Shown in pieces: positions 54,525-63,553 of a DNA stretch of 64,000 nt. The position numbers and the translations under genes are program-made. This DNA is from Paenibacillus sp. FSL H8-0548. GTDB lineage: Bacteria; Bacillota; Bacilli; Paenibacillales; Paenibacillaceae. Positions within the stretch are counted from its first letter, which is position 1. Each line of letters opens with the position of its first letter. The stretch spans positions 4,049,501 to 4,113,500 of the forward strand of contig NZ_CP152049.1 of the NCBI RefSeq assembly GCF_038630985.1. The letters are read 5' to 3'. The notes below the pieces were generated by a model. The model had not been told where the DNA came from and did no database searches. It saw only the letters and a program-made list of their open reading frames with translations.

Positions 54525-55796
54525 CCACAATGCTGCTTGCGCAAGCAGTGCTTGCTCTTCATTTTTCAGCTCGCCAGCTGCAACTGCTATGAGAAGCCTA
54601 TTTAATCTTTCGCTCACCCACGGTCCTGCTTGCCGATTCAAATGACTCGTGAGCTCTTTGCCGCTTATTTGAAGCTCCTTTAATGTTGAAACGAACATTT
54701 GCTCCAACCAGATCTCCAAAGCGTTCAGAAGCTCATCTGGGAAGCTTAGAGACTGTTCATTGATCATTCGAATGACATCCAGCCAATCATTCACATACCG
54801 CTTTCCGTACTGAATCACCTTTTCAATCCAGACGAATTGAAGTTCGTGTTGCTGCAAACCCGCTGATATGCTCACCATCTCGTTATGAATCTGTATAATA
54901 GTTGAAATCCGTTTGCTACGGCTATTCGAGAATCTTAGCACCTTCAATGCTTGATTAACGGCAGTCGTCGAAAGCTCTAATCCTATTACAATAGCCGCCC
55001 AGCGCTGATCAAGCTCTTTCAGCTCGTGCAGCCGTCTAAACATTTTTTTACTTTGTGTTGTGAGTTCTGCTTTCTTCATGGAAAGCTCTATTTCCGTGTC
55101 AAAGGATTCCTTCAAATGAAATAGAAGACCGCTTGCAGCGACAAAATGAAGTGCCCTCAGAGGCGTTGTCCCAGCCAGCATTTTATCCAGCTCTACCTGC
55201 ACCCGTTCAAGAGCGATGAATTTCAACAGAGTGCGATGACGAAGTATAGCCCGCCACGTGTCATGAACAGGTACAAGCTGATACACGCCTATGAAACGAA
55301 CGGCTCTCAGCATACGAAGCGCATCCTCCTGAAAACGGGCATTCGGGTCCCCTACAGAACGCAGCTTCTTATTCATTAAATCCTGAACTCCGCCATATGG
55401 ATCATAAAGCTCGCCATCTTCCCCGAGTGCCATCGCATTCATCGTAAAATCCCGTCGCAAAAGATCGCTGTCCAGCTCTGTAATATACTGAACACGCTCT
55501 GGCTTGCGATGGTCCTCATAAATAGATTCAAGTCTAAAGGTCGTTACTTCATAGGTAAGCTCATTATAAATAACGGTAATCGTGCCATGCTGAAGGCCCG
55601 TCGGAATACAGCGCTCAAATAGCTCAAGTACCTGCTCCGGACGCGCTGAAGTGGCAATGTCAACATCTTTTATAGCTAGTCCTAATACCGTATCTCGCAC
55701 AGCGCCGCCAACAAAGACGGCTTCGAAATGTTGCTCTCGAAGCCGTCTTACGATAGGAAGTGCATGTATGATCGGTTCTGGGAATGGAAGCCGCAT
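54519..55796 (-). CDS. cca: CCA tRNA nucleotidyltransferase
   Basis: Class II tRNA nucleotidyltransferase/poly(A)-polymerase family protein of 425 residues that builds or repairs the tRNA CCA end. The active-site motif is GGAVRDTVLG, then DVDIATSA with the DxD metal ligands. RRDFTMNAMA, the DPYGGVQDL motif and RFQEDALRMLRAVRF follow. ATG at 55796 is favoured by AAGGACGG eight bases upstream; a GTG at 55805 is also in frame. Its stop codon lies in the 39-bp repeat array. Confidence 0.94.
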   Translation of the reverse strand: MRLPFPEPIIHALPIVRRLREQHFEAVFVGGAVRDTVLGLAIKDVDIATSARPEQVLELFERCIPTGLQHGTITVIYNELTYEVTTFRLESIYEDHRKPERVQYITELDSDLLRRDFTMNAMALGEDGELYDPYGGVQDLMNKKLRSVGDPNARFQEDALRMLRAVRFIGVYQLVPVHDTWRAILRHRTLLKFIALERVQVELDKMLAGTTPLRALHFVAASGLLFHLKESFDTEIELSMKKAELTTQSKKMFRRLHELKELDQRWAAIVIGLELSTTAVNQALKVLRFSNSRSKRISTIIQIHNEMVSISAGLQQHELQFVWIEKVIQYGKRYVNDWLDVIRMINEQSLSFPDELLNALEIWLEQMFVSTLKELQISGKELTSHLNRQAGPWVSERLNRLLIAVAAGELKNEEQALLAQAALWE

Positions 55797-55829
55797 AGCG
55801 AACACCGTCCTTGAAACTCCTATTATCTC

Positions 55830-56993
55830 TTATTCACTACACACAGCAATCGGCAAATCAGCCTCAATGCCAAGCACACGATAATAAATGTTCTCATATT
55901 CCGTTGTAATGACATCATTACAAAATTCATTTCTCGCTCTAAAAATACAAGCTTCTTTAAACTGGGCATGCAGCTTCTCATCGAGCAGCAGCCGCTCAAC
56001 ATTTCTTGACATGTCTTCAACATCCCCAATTGGAGATAAGAAGCCCGTTTCTCCATGCGTGATGAGCTCTGGAATTCCTCCGGCATTAGAGCCGATTGTA
56101 GGAACACCGCAGGCCATCGCTTCTAGGGCGACTAAACCAAAGCTCTCTTTCTCAGACGGAAGCAGCAGCACATCTGCCATAGAAATCACTTGCGCCACAT
56201 CGTCTTGCTTGCCTAAGAAATGTACTCGGTCCTCAAGACCTAGCTTGCGGATCATACATTGAATTTTCGTTAGCTCTGGACCCTCGCCGACAAGCAGCAG
56301 CTTGGAAGGAATCTTATCCGCTATTCGAGCGAAAATATCAACGACATCGCTAACTCGCTTAACAGGACGGAAATTGGAAATATGCATTAAAATCTTCTCG
56401 TTCGGTTCAGCATAATCCGATCTCAGAGATTCGGCATCACGTGGATAATATATCCGTTTATCTACAAAATTGTAGGTTAGATCAATTGGTGTCGTAATAT
56501 CCAGCAGCTGCCTAGTTTCATTAATCAAATCTTTTGAAACTGCTGTTACAGCGTCGCTTTGATGAATAGCCAAACGTATTAAATCTTTCAAGGATTCGTC
56601 TTGAGCAAGAACAGTAATATCCGTACCATGAAGCGTTGTCACCGTTTTCAGGCCATTGCCGTTCATTTGCTTTGCCAAATATGCGCATACAGCATGCGGA
56701 ATAGCATAATGCACATGCAGAAGATCAAGCTGCTGCATCTTCGCTACTTGAGCCATTTTGCTTGCTAACGCTAAATCATAAGGCGGGTACCGAAAGACGT
56801 AATAATCATTAACCTCGACCTCATGGTAAAATATATTTTTGTTAAACTGGCCTAAACGAAATGGAATACTGTGTGTTATAAAATGAATTTCATGGCCGCG
56901 TTCAGCTAGCAGCTTTCCTAGCTCAGTAGCAACGACACCTGATCCTCCCAAGGTTGGGTAGCAGGTAATGCCAATCTTTAATTTTCTAGCCAA
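55830..56993 (-). CDS. bshA: Bacillithiol synthesis glycosyltransferase
   Basis: GT4-family retaining glycosyltransferase of 387 residues. It joins GlcNAc from UDP-GlcNAc to L-malate, the first step of bacillithiol synthesis. The motifs GITCYPTLGGSGVVATELG, ISNFRPVKRVSDVV and PSEKESFGLVALEAMACGVP are those of BshA. The start is TTG at 56993 with AGGAGG ten bases upstream. bshB1, encoding the next enzyme, lies directly upstream; bshC is not in the window. Confidence 0.95.
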   Translation of the reverse strand: MARKLKIGITCYPTLGGSGVVATELGKLLAERGHEIHFITHSIPFRLGQFNKNIFYHEVEVNDYYVFRYPPYDLALASKMAQVAKMQQLDLLHVHYAIPHAVCAYLAKQMNGNGLKTVTTLHGTDITVLAQDESLKDLIRLAIHQSDAVTAVSKDLINETRQLLDITTPIDLTYNFVDKRIYYPRDAESLRSDYAEPNEKILMHISNFRPVKRVSDVVDIFARIADKIPSKLLLVGEGPELTKIQCMIRKLGLEDRVHFLGKQDDVAQVISMADVLLLPSEKESFGLVALEAMACGVPTIGSNAGGIPELITHGETGFLSPIGDVEDMSRNVERLLLDEKLHAQFKEACIFRARNEFCNDVITTEYENIYYRVLGIEADLPIAVCSE

Positions 56994-57056
56994 TGATGTC
57001 GCGCCTCCTGTGTTTATGACCTATTAATAATGTATTACACAAGAGCTGTACGCATT

Positions 57057-57752
57057 TCAAAATAATTGTACAGCGTGAGGGCTCTTTACAGCAAAGCCCT
57101 CAGCAAATGCCCAGCCTCTTGCTTGTCCAAGCAGCGAATCCCGCGCTTCCACACGTTCCACATAACGATTGGTTAAAGGAGTAGCTACCTGATCAGCACC
57201 GGCAGCTGCATCGAATTGCGAACGATAGGCAAGAAGTGCATTTCGCTTTGTTTCTTGAAAATCACTGATGTCTACAACCAACGAAACTTCAGCTGTATCA
57301 TTAATATAATAATAAACGAGCTGTGGCATTTGAACCGCAGGCAGCTCCGGCATATACCGGCGAAGCTTTGCGTTAAACACAGCCTCCTCAATTAATCGAC
57401 TTGCAGCCACATGATCAGGATGCCGATCTACCCAATAGGGAGCGAATACAATTCGAGGCTTATATGTACGTATTTCAGCTACAATTCGATCTATTTGCAT
57501 TCTAGTCGGCGCAAGTCCACGGTCGGGCAATCCTAGATTTGATCGCATCATTAGACCAAGAACCTTGGATGCCTCAGCTGCCTCCTGCTTGCGCAGCTCA
57601 ACCGTACCGTTGGAAGACATTTCTGCTTCCGTCAAATCGCACACGCCAACCTTGTAGCCCGCCTGAGCATGCTTCGCAATTGTTCCACCCATTCCAATCT
57701 CGGCATCATCAGCATGAGCGCCAAAAACAAGAATATCTAGCGTATCCATCAT
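57057..57752 (-). CDS. bshB1: Bacillithiol synthesis deacetylase
   Basis: Zinc LmbE/PIG-L deacetylase of 231 residues that removes acetate from GlcNAc-malate. The metal site is [15 protein letters not shown] (AHxDD), and [15 protein letters not shown] provides the second histidine pair. It overlaps mgsA by 4 bases and is followed by bshA after 63 bases. Two ATGs stand in tandem; either could be used. Confidence 0.95.
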   Translation of the reverse strand: MMDTLDILVFGAHADDAEIGMGGTIAKHAQAGYKVGVCDLTEAEMSSNGTVELRKQEAAEASKVLGLMMRSNLGLPDRGLAPTRMQIDRIVAEIRTYKPRIVFAPYWVDRHPDHVAASRLIEEAVFNAKLRRYMPELPAVQMPQLVYYYINDTAEVSLVVDISDFQETKRNALLAYRSQFDAAAGADQVATPLTNRYVERVEARDSLLGQARGWAFAEGFAVKSPHAVQLF

Positions 57753-58171
57753 TCTGGAACACCTGGTTTATATTTATGGACAAGCTCACGCCACGCAAAA
57801 TCTCCGCGTTCAAGCGCTTTAACTAATAATTCAGCAGTTGCCACATTTGTAGCTACTGGAATACCTTGAACATCGCAAAGGCGAAGCAAGGCAATAATAT
57901 CCGGCTCATGAGGCTGCGCCATGAGAGGATCACGCAAAAAGATAATAAGATCCATCTCATTTTGAGCTACTAATGCGCCGATCTGTTGGTCTCCACCTAG
58001 CGGTCCAGACATAAAACGGTGAATTGACAAGTTTGTCTGTTCCATAATACGACTTCCTGTTGTACCAGTAGAGTACAATTTATGCGGTACAAATACTTTC
58101 TCATAAGCGATAACAAAATTAACGATTTCCTCTTTTTTGCGATCATGTGCGATAAATGCAATGTTCAACAT
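57749..58171 (-). CDS. mgsA: Methylglyoxal synthase
   Basis: A 140-residue enzyme that converts dihydroxyacetone phosphate to methylglyoxal, a phosphate-releasing bypass. [16 protein letters not shown] at the N-terminus, [11 protein letters not shown] for the phosphate loop, [12 protein letters not shown] and LIIFLRDPL with the catalytic aspartate are diagnostic. Methylglyoxal is detoxified with bacillithiol, which fits its overlap with bshB1. Confidence 0.96.
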   Translation of the reverse strand: MLNIAFIAHDRKKEEIVNFVIAYEKVFVPHKLYSTGTTGSRIMEQTNLSIHRFMSGPLGGDQQIGALVAQNEMDLIIFLRDPLMAQPHEPDIIALLRLCDVQGIPVATNVATAELLVKALERGDFAWRELVHKYKPGVPE

Positions 58172-58203
58172 GACAATCCCCTCTCTCTTGCTGCCAAATA
58201 AAT

Positions 58204-59010
58204 CTACTCCATAATATGTTCGAAGCCGTATATTAAACCACTGTAAGTCATTATCTTATTCACTGCAACATTCACGCCTGGCATGTATCCTGCACGATCA
58301 TAGGAATCGTGACGAATTTTGAGCGTTTGACCGTTGCCGCCAAACACGACCTCTTGCTGAGCAAACACACCCGGCAGCCTAACACTATGTATACGAAAAC
58401 CGTTATAATATCCGCCGCGTGCGCCCTCAATAACTTCTTCCTCGTTTGGGTTGCCTTGTCTCAGCTCTTTGCGTGCTTCAGAGATAAGCTCAGCGGTTTT
58501 GATCGATGTGCCTGATGGTGCATCCAGCTTCTGATCTCCATGATATTCAATGATTTCGACATGAGGCAAATATTTGGCAGCCTCAGCGGCAAATTTCATC
58601 ATCAAAATTGCACCGATGGAGAAGTTAGGAGCAATCAAGCCGCCAATTCCTTTCTCTTGGCAAAGCTCGTCCAGCTCCTCGATTTGTTCAGGCGTGAATC
58701 CTGTTGTCCCCATAATGGGGCGAACACCATATTGTATAGAAAGCTTCGCATTGTTATAAGCGGCTTGCGGCACCGTGAAATCAACGAGCACGTCCGCTTT
58801 TGTACCGCTAAGTGCTTCCTCAAGTGAAGCACTGGCCAAAACGCCCGTATTGGGTTTCCCTGCAAATACGCCTGCATCTACGGGACCCGCCGAAGGAGCG
58901 ACGGCAGCAACCAATTGAAGCGTCTCATCCTCCAGCACCATTTTCACGACCTCGCGTCCCATTCTTCCACTTGCTCCCGCTACTGCCACACGAATTTTTT
59001 GTGTTGTCAT
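58204..59010 (-). CDS. dapB: 4-hydroxy-tetrahydrodipicolinate reductase
   Basis: NAD(P)H-dependent enzyme of 268 residues in lysine and diaminopimelate synthesis. [17 protein letters not shown] binds cofactor, VDFTVPQAA and GTTGFTPEQ follow, and [13 protein letters not shown] is the catalytic region. Start at 59010 (MTTQKI) has CAGGTG six bases upstream. It lies between the TPR gene and mgsA as in the Bacillus order. Confidence 0.96.
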   Translation of the reverse strand: MTTQKIRVAVAGASGRMGREVVKMVLEDETLQLVAAVAPSAGPVDAGVFAGKPNTGVLASASLEEALSGTKADVLVDFTVPQAAYNNAKLSIQYGVRPIMGTTGFTPEQIEELDELCQEKGIGGLIAPNFSIGAILMMKFAAEAAKYLPHVEIIEYHGDQKLDAPSGTSIKTAELISEARKELRQGNPNEEEVIEGARGGYYNGFRIHSVRLPGVFAQQEVVFGGNGQTLKIRHDSYDRAGYMPGVNVAVNKIMTYSGLIYGFEHIME

Positions 59011-59015
59011 GCTAT

Positions 59016-59561
59016 TCACCTGTTCCTTTTTCTTTTTCTTGCATTTATTCGCATATGCAGCATGCGTCTTTTGCGATTAACGTCAGCAAACAGCGTTCTT
59101 ACTGCTGAATGGCTGGGGTCAAGCCGCATCGCTTCACGCGCGTTTTTAGTTGCCTTATCATATTGTCCTCTCGAAGCATATAAGACACCGAGTGTGTAAT
59201 AAGCTTCAAAACATAGCGGATCAAGCGCTGATGCTCTCTCAAGCAGCTCAACCGCCTCATTGAGCTTTGGCGGTATCTTTGCAAGCAAGAGGTCCGCCTC
59301 TGCAAAGAGCAGCTTCGCTTCAATGGTCTGCAAATGATAACTGTATTCTGCATGCTCGGGGTCTAATTCAACCGCTGTCTCAGCAAGCTGCTTCGCTTTC
59401 AGCCATTTACCGCTGCGTGCGCAAGAAACAGCACAGATATGATAATAAAATGCATTTTCGGGATCAGCCTCTATTGCTTGCTCGAACCAATATATCGCTT
59501 GCTCAAAGTCGCTGTTTAAAATATATTCGTAAGCTTTTTTGATGCAGCTCTCGCCATCCAT
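59016..59561 (-). CDS. TPR-repeat protein
   Basis: A 181-residue soluble protein made mostly of TPR units: SDFEQAIYWFEQAIEADPEN, GKWLKAKQLAETAVELDPEH, LNEAVELLERASALDPLC and GQYDKATKNAREAMRLDPSH. The tail is very basic (RKRKRNR). AAGGAGG lies eight bases before the start at 59561. It ends five bases before dapB. Function unknown; it probably scaffolds protein contacts. Confidence 0.86.
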   Translation of the reverse strand: MDGESCIKKAYEYILNSDFEQAIYWFEQAIEADPENAFYYHICAVSCARSGKWLKAKQLAETAVELDPEHAEYSYHLQTIEAKLLFAEADLLLAKIPPKLNEAVELLERASALDPLCFEAYYTLGVLYASRGQYDKATKNAREAMRLDPSHSAVRTLFADVNRKRRMLHMRINARKRKRNR

Positions 59562-59615
59562 CCGCCCATCCTCCTTGTACACAGGTTGATGGTACAGCAT
59601 ATGTTAGGAGCTTGT

Positions 59616-59951
59616 TTACAGTTCGGTATTTTTCTTCGTCCAACGATTCGCATCGCGAATCGCAAACTTATGCATAACCTTATTGTGTGCTTCCGTTAAA
59701 TCAATATTAAGTGAATTAGCGAAGCATGAAAGGATAAATAAAATATCGCCTAGCTCCATTTCAACGGTATTTTCCGCTTCATCGGCTTTTTTTGGTTTTT
59801 CCCCGTAAAAATGGTTTACTTCGCGGGCAAGCTCACCGACTTCCTCTGACATTCTAGCCATCAGGGCAAGCGGACTGAAATAGCCTTCTTTGAATTGTGA
59901 TATGTAATCATCTACTTCTCGCTGAATATCTGTCAATGTTTTTTCCGACAT
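59616..59951 (-). CDS. MazG-like nucleotide pyrophosphohydrolase
   Basis: All-alpha NTP pyrophosphohydrolase of 111 residues, single-domain like B. subtilis YpjD. The metal-binding pattern is MSEEVGELAREVN (EExxE) and MELGDILFILSCFAN (ExxD). It probably hydrolyses non-canonical or excess nucleoside triphosphates. It stands in the conserved place next to dapB; a TPR gene intervenes. Confidence 0.92.
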   Translation of the reverse strand: MSEKTLTDIQREVDDYISQFKEGYFSPLALMARMSEEVGELAREVNHFYGEKPKKADEAENTVEMELGDILFILSCFANSLNIDLTEAHNKVMHKFAIRDANRWTKKNTEL

Positions 59952-60135
59952 CGGTACATTTCCTTTCTGACGGTAGCTATACCTCCCTATGTTAACGTAA
60001 AGCAGTATTTAAAATCAATGTTTTTTGATTCATCAAATTTAGCCATACTACTCCTAAGTAAATGTTTTCAAATCACGTATTGCATATGCTGAAATACAGG
60101 TCGTCATTTTCCACAAAAAAAAGGAGTGCAGTAAA

Positions 60136-60999
60136 ATGTCAAAAATAATAAGACAAATACGAATGGTTATTCCTATTTTGCTCGGCACTGCGATCTACGC
60201 TTTTGGTCTGCAATACTTCGTCATCCCTAACCAACTGATGGAGGGTGGCGTTACAGGCATATCCGTATTGCTTAATTATGCAGCGGGCATACCGCTTTCT
60301 ATCTCCACATTAGTTCTGAATATTCCATTATTTCTCCTCGGCCTTAAGACGCTTGGCCGCGGCCAAATGATGTATACGCTTGTCGGAATTGTCTCCTTGT
60401 CAGCATTCCTAGCACTAATTGAACAGCTTATTAACCGAAAATGGCTCATTCCCTTTGCCAGCTCACATGACTATATGCTGGCCGCCTTATATGCAGGAGT
60501 AACATTAGGAACAGGACTTGGCATCGTATTCCGCTTTGGTGGTACCACGGGAGGCGTTGATATTATTGCCCGAATTATATCAAGGTCAAAGGGCATGAGT
60601 ATGGGACAAATTATTTTGAGCTTGGATGCCGTCATTATCGGAATATCGTTATTTTATATTTCAATTGAGAAGGTGCTCTACACATTAGTTGTCGTATTTA
60701 TCGCTTCGAAGCTGATCGATTTCATTCAAGACGGCGCTTATGCAGCCAAAGCCTTCTCCATCATATCTGAGCATGGTGAAGCCATATCACAGAAAATCAC
60801 ACTAGAGCTAGAACGAGGAGTTACCCTGATACCAGCAAAGGGCGCATTCTCAGGACAGCAAAAAGAGATCGTCTATTGCGTCGTTCAGAGGCAGGAAATT
60901 CGCCGTCTGAAAATGATCATTCGCAATATCGATCCCCGTGCTTTTATTGTTATCAATGAAGTACAAGATGTTCTAGGAGAAGGCTTCAAGGAAGAATAA
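60136..60999 (+). CDS. YitT-family membrane protein (YpjC-like)
   Basis: A 287-residue membrane protein. Five or six TM helices lie in residues 10-205, including PILLGTAIYAFGLQYFVIPNQ and GVTLGTGLGIVFRFGGTTGG. A C-terminal DUF2179 domain (about 215-280) ends IRNIDPRAFIVINEVQDVLG. Function is unknown; it may be a transporter or regulator. AAAGGAG precedes the start. It is the only plus-strand gene in the 36-64 kb region and is convergent with ypjB. Confidence 0.9.
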   Translation: MSKIIRQIRMVIPILLGTAIYAFGLQYFVIPNQLMEGGVTGISVLLNYAAGIPLSISTLVLNIPLFLLGLKTLGRGQMMYTLVGIVSLSAFLALIEQLINRKWLIPFASSHDYMLAALYAGVTLGTGLGIVFRFGGTTGGVDIIARIISRSKGMSMGQIILSLDAVIIGISLFYISIEKVLYTLVVVFIASKLIDFIQDGAYAAKAFSIISEHGEAISQKITLELERGVTLIPAKGAFSGQQKEIVYCVVQRQEIRRLKMIIRNIDPRAFIVINEVQDVLGEGFKEE

Positions 61000-61004
61000 C
61001 CGAA

Positions 61005-61874
61005 TTACGGAAGTGGTTTTACACCAAACGGATTTAACTTATACTTTCGCCATCCCGAATACGTTAGGATAGCTGAAATAAAAGCTCCCAAGAAAAGTGT
61101 CCAGCTCAGTGGATTTGATGTCGAAGCAATCGCTGTCGTTGGCAGCACTTCAGCTCGTCCACTTTTATCGTACATATGAACAATCGATTCCTTTAATGCA
61201 ATAATTGAACGGTCGATCATAGCGTCATTCGTCGTATTTGACCTACTAGCTTCCAATAGTCGATTCGTATAGCTTATTCTCTCTACTACTTCTGCCCCAT
61301 GCATGCTGCCATATAACAGATTCATCGCCGGCTCAACACGCTTCATATGTGCCTCCAAGCTATTCATCGACGCCCGTGCAGCAATCGCACCGTCACCCGT
61401 TTGGCGCTTCCACGCCTTCTCTACTCGCGACAGGTCATCCTGCATGATGCTCTCATATTGCAGAAGAAGTGCATGCTCTGGTCGCACGAGCGCATCTGCA
61501 GCCAATCGAATACGTGCAGCCTGAAGCAGCCACTCCGAGCTCATCTGGCTGTTTACCAGCGCACGCTCAATAGACCTTGCATCCTGTTCCATAGCGATCC
61601 AGCCCTCTTTGTGTCCTGAAGCTCTTCGAAGCTCTACTGTCATCATACGCTGCAACTGTTGAACCTGCTGGAAGCCTGCTTGACGATTATTCGTATAAGC
61701 TGCTTCATATAAAGAGCCAGCGATCTCATCCAATCGCTGGAGCTGTTTATCTGAGCTTGCTGACAATAGGCTGGCGTATAGAACGTTTGAATTGTAGTTC
61801 CCCCAAACGGATCCGACAAAACTAATCGACATGACGGTACATATGACGAATGGAACTATTATGCGCATCCTCAT
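61005..61874 (-). CDS. ypjB: Sporulation protein YpjB
   Basis: Membrane-anchored protein of 289 residues. An N-terminal signal or anchor (about 1-25, MRMRIIVPFVICTVMSISFVG), a mainly helical extracellular domain, and a C-terminal TM helix (about 255-275, LSWTLFLGAFISAILTYSG) match YpjB, a conserved sporulation-associated protein without known activity. It lies in the classical order qcrC-ypjA-ypjB. The ATG at 61874 was chosen because a GGGGGG ribosome-binding site precedes it by six bases, but that site is inside a strong hairpin. Confidence 0.8.
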   Translation of the reverse strand: MRMRIIVPFVICTVMSISFVGSVWGNYNSNVLYASLLSASSDKQLQRLDEIAGSLYEAAYTNNRQAGFQQVQQLQRMMTVELRRASGHKEGWIAMEQDARSIERALVNSQMSSEWLLQAARIRLAADALVRPEHALLLQYESIMQDDLSRVEKAWKRQTGDGAIAARASMNSLEAHMKRVEPAMNLLYGSMHGAEVVERISYTNRLLEASRSNTTNDAMIDRSIIALKESIVHMYDKSGRAEVLPTTAIASTSNPLSWTLFLGAFISAILTYSGWRKYKLNPFGVKPLP

Positions 61875-61912
61875 GGACATCCCCCCATAGATCAATCTAT
61901 GAGGGGATGTCC
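61875..61912 (-). promoter_or_regulatory. Hairpin that encloses the ypjB ribosome-binding site
   Basis: GGACATCCCCTCATAGA (61912-61896 on the minus strand) pairs with TCTATGGGGGGATGTCC (61891-61875) over 17 positions with one mismatch and a four-base loop. The right arm contains GGGGGG and ends directly at the ATG (61874). It starts 4 bases after the ypjA stop. No T-run follows, so translation control is likelier than termination. Confidence 0.7.
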
Positions 61913-61916
61913 AGTG

Positions 61917-62585
61917 CTATGCCTTCTTTCTAAAACGCCATACTAGTAAAGCAGCGCATAGACTAAAGATAGACAAGCCATATGTAAACATTCTTACAGC
62001 TGATATATCATCATGAAGCTCTCGAGGAAGATAAGGATACACACCATACGCGTAATCTACCGTATCATTGAGAAGCAGCCAGCCTGTTGCCACCGCCAAT
62101 GCAATCCAGCCAGCCTTCATAAACCGGAAAAAAAGGAGCGCTTCAAACGCCATTCCTAAATGAGAAGCCATAAGCATGTAGTCCTGCCAATTCAGCTCAC
62201 CGCCCTGCCAAGCTCCCGCTACGATCATCGATACTGCCCAAATGCCATATTTAACCGAGCATACGACAGCTAATCCTTCAATCGCATATTGTAGAATTCT
62301 CGAAATACCGTAAGAGCGCTGAAGCGGAAATAATAAATAAAGGAGGGCTACCGTAAAAAACAAGCTGGCCGTTGGAGAATCCGGCACAAAAACAAGCTGC
62401 CAAAGCGCATGCTCATTAAAGGTTTCGATTAATTGACCTTCATACCATATGTATCCATAGATTGTTCCTCCAAGATTAACTAGAAAAAGCAGCCACAAAA
62501 ACGAACGGCTGAGTAAAAATTCACGGCTCCAAAAAAAGGCGAGCATGCTGAACCACTTCTCCTTCGAAAAACTTAAAATGTTCAT
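61917..62585 (-). CDS. ypjA: DUF1405 membrane protein (YpjA)
   Basis: Integral membrane protein of 222 residues with about six TM helices, starting LWLLFLVNLGGTIYGYIWYE and including VPDSPTASLFFTVALLYLLFPL, the hallmark of DUF1405. Function unknown. It always sits next to the qcr genes in Bacillus. The assigned ATG at 62585 has a weak upstream site; an ATG at 62546 with AAGGAG 12 bases before it is an alternative. A terminator of qcrC lies just upstream. Confidence 0.88.
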   Translation of the reverse strand: MNILSFSKEKWFSMLAFFWSREFLLSRSFLWLLFLVNLGGTIYGYIWYEGQLIETFNEHALWQLVFVPDSPTASLFFTVALLYLLFPLQRSYGISRILQYAIEGLAVVCSVKYGIWAVSMIVAGAWQGGELNWQDYMLMASHLGMAFEALLFFRFMKAGWIALAVATGWLLLNDTVDYAYGVYPYLPRELHDDISAVRMFTYGLSIFSLCAALLVWRFRKKA

Positions 62586-62620
62586 GGTACAAGGTGAAAC
62601 TTATTATTTTCCTATATTTC

Positions 62621-62656
62621 AAAAAAAACCTGACCGTGTAATACGATCAGGTTTTT
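62621..62656 (-). terminator. Terminator of the qcr operon
   Basis: On the minus strand AACCTGATCG and CGGTCAGGTT pair over 10 positions (one G-T or mismatch) and are followed by TTTTTT. It starts 10 bases after the qcrC stop. Confidence 0.85.
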
Positions 62657-62665
62657 CTCGAATAG

Positions 62666-63535
62666 TTATTCCGAAACAGCTTTTTGCTTAGACAACCATG
62701 TTGAAAGCTCATCGATTTCTTCAGCAGACAAAGAATCTTTAAATGGAGGCATGTTATTGCGGCCATTTGTAATTACATCAACAAGCTGTTCTTTCGATAG
62801 TATATCGCCAACGCCAACCAAGCTAGGGTATGAAGCCTGACCCTTCAAATCAGCTGCGTGACAACTAATGCATTTTGCCTGAACAGCAATATCCATTGCT
62901 GGATCATTGGCATCCACAAGTGAAGCTTCAACCGTTGGTTTCGTATAGTTTGGACGCTCTTGACCAGCTAATGCAGCCTCACGTGCTTTGTCAGCACGCT
63001 CATGATGCTCCGGTACTTGTCCGTTAATTTCCAACTGATGCTGGTAATGATCCCATGACACAACGGTCAAGTATATACAAGCAATAAGCGTTAGACCCAT
63101 TAATGATGATGCAATTGGACGGCGGTAGAAGCGACGCTCCTTACCAGTATCCAAAAACGGTGCAAGCAGCAATGCGCCGAACATTATACCCGGAATACCA
63201 ACCGTACCTAGCAAGATGTAGTCTTGTGAAACGTACGGATATTTCAAAAATTGATACAGGAACAAGAAGTACCAGTCCGGCATCGGTATGAAAGCAGCAT
63301 TCGTTGGATCTGCTGGATAACCAAGCGGTGCTGGCTCAGCAATAACCCATACTAGAAAACCGACCAACACAACACAGCCTACCATCCATTCCTTCAGTAG
63401 GAAGTTCGGAATAAACGCTTCCGATTTACCTGGGAAAGAAGTATAGTCTGGCGGGATGTTCGGATGGTTGCTTTTCTTAACACGCGAGTCGCCTACATAG
63501 ACAACCTTCTCGTTCGAATTATGACCATGCGCCAT
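62666..63535 (-). CDS. qcrC: Menaquinol:cytochrome c reductase, fused cytochrome b/c subunit
   Basis: A 289-residue fusion typical of Firmicutes. The N-terminal half equals subunit IV of the b6f type complex, with about three TM helices and PDWYFLFLYQFLKYP. The C-terminal half is a c-type cytochrome with heme-binding CISCH (Cys222, Cys225, His226) and axial ligand candidate Met262 in NNMPPF. It completes the bc complex with qcrB upstream and passes electrons to cytochrome c. Confidence 0.95.
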   Translation of the reverse strand: MAHGHNSNEKVVYVGDSRVKKSNHPNIPPDYTSFPGKSEAFIPNFLLKEWMVGCVVLVGFLVWVIAEPAPLGYPADPTNAAFIPMPDWYFLFLYQFLKYPYVSQDYILLGTVGIPGIMFGALLLAPFLDTGKERRFYRRPIASSLMGLTLIACIYLTVVSWDHYQHQLEINGQVPEHHERADKAREAALAGQERPNYTKPTVEASLVDANDPAMDIAVQAKCISCHAADLKGQASYPSLVGVGDILSKEQLVDVITNGRNNMPPFKDSLSAEEIDELSTWLSKQKAVSE

Positions 63536-63553
63536 AAGTAAGCCTCCCTTCGC

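Noticed and set aside
54330..54605. Open frames on both strands with a repeated 13-residue peptide
   Set aside because: They result from the 39-bp tandem repeat (39 is divisible by three). They overlap birA or cca ends and lack ribosome-binding sites.
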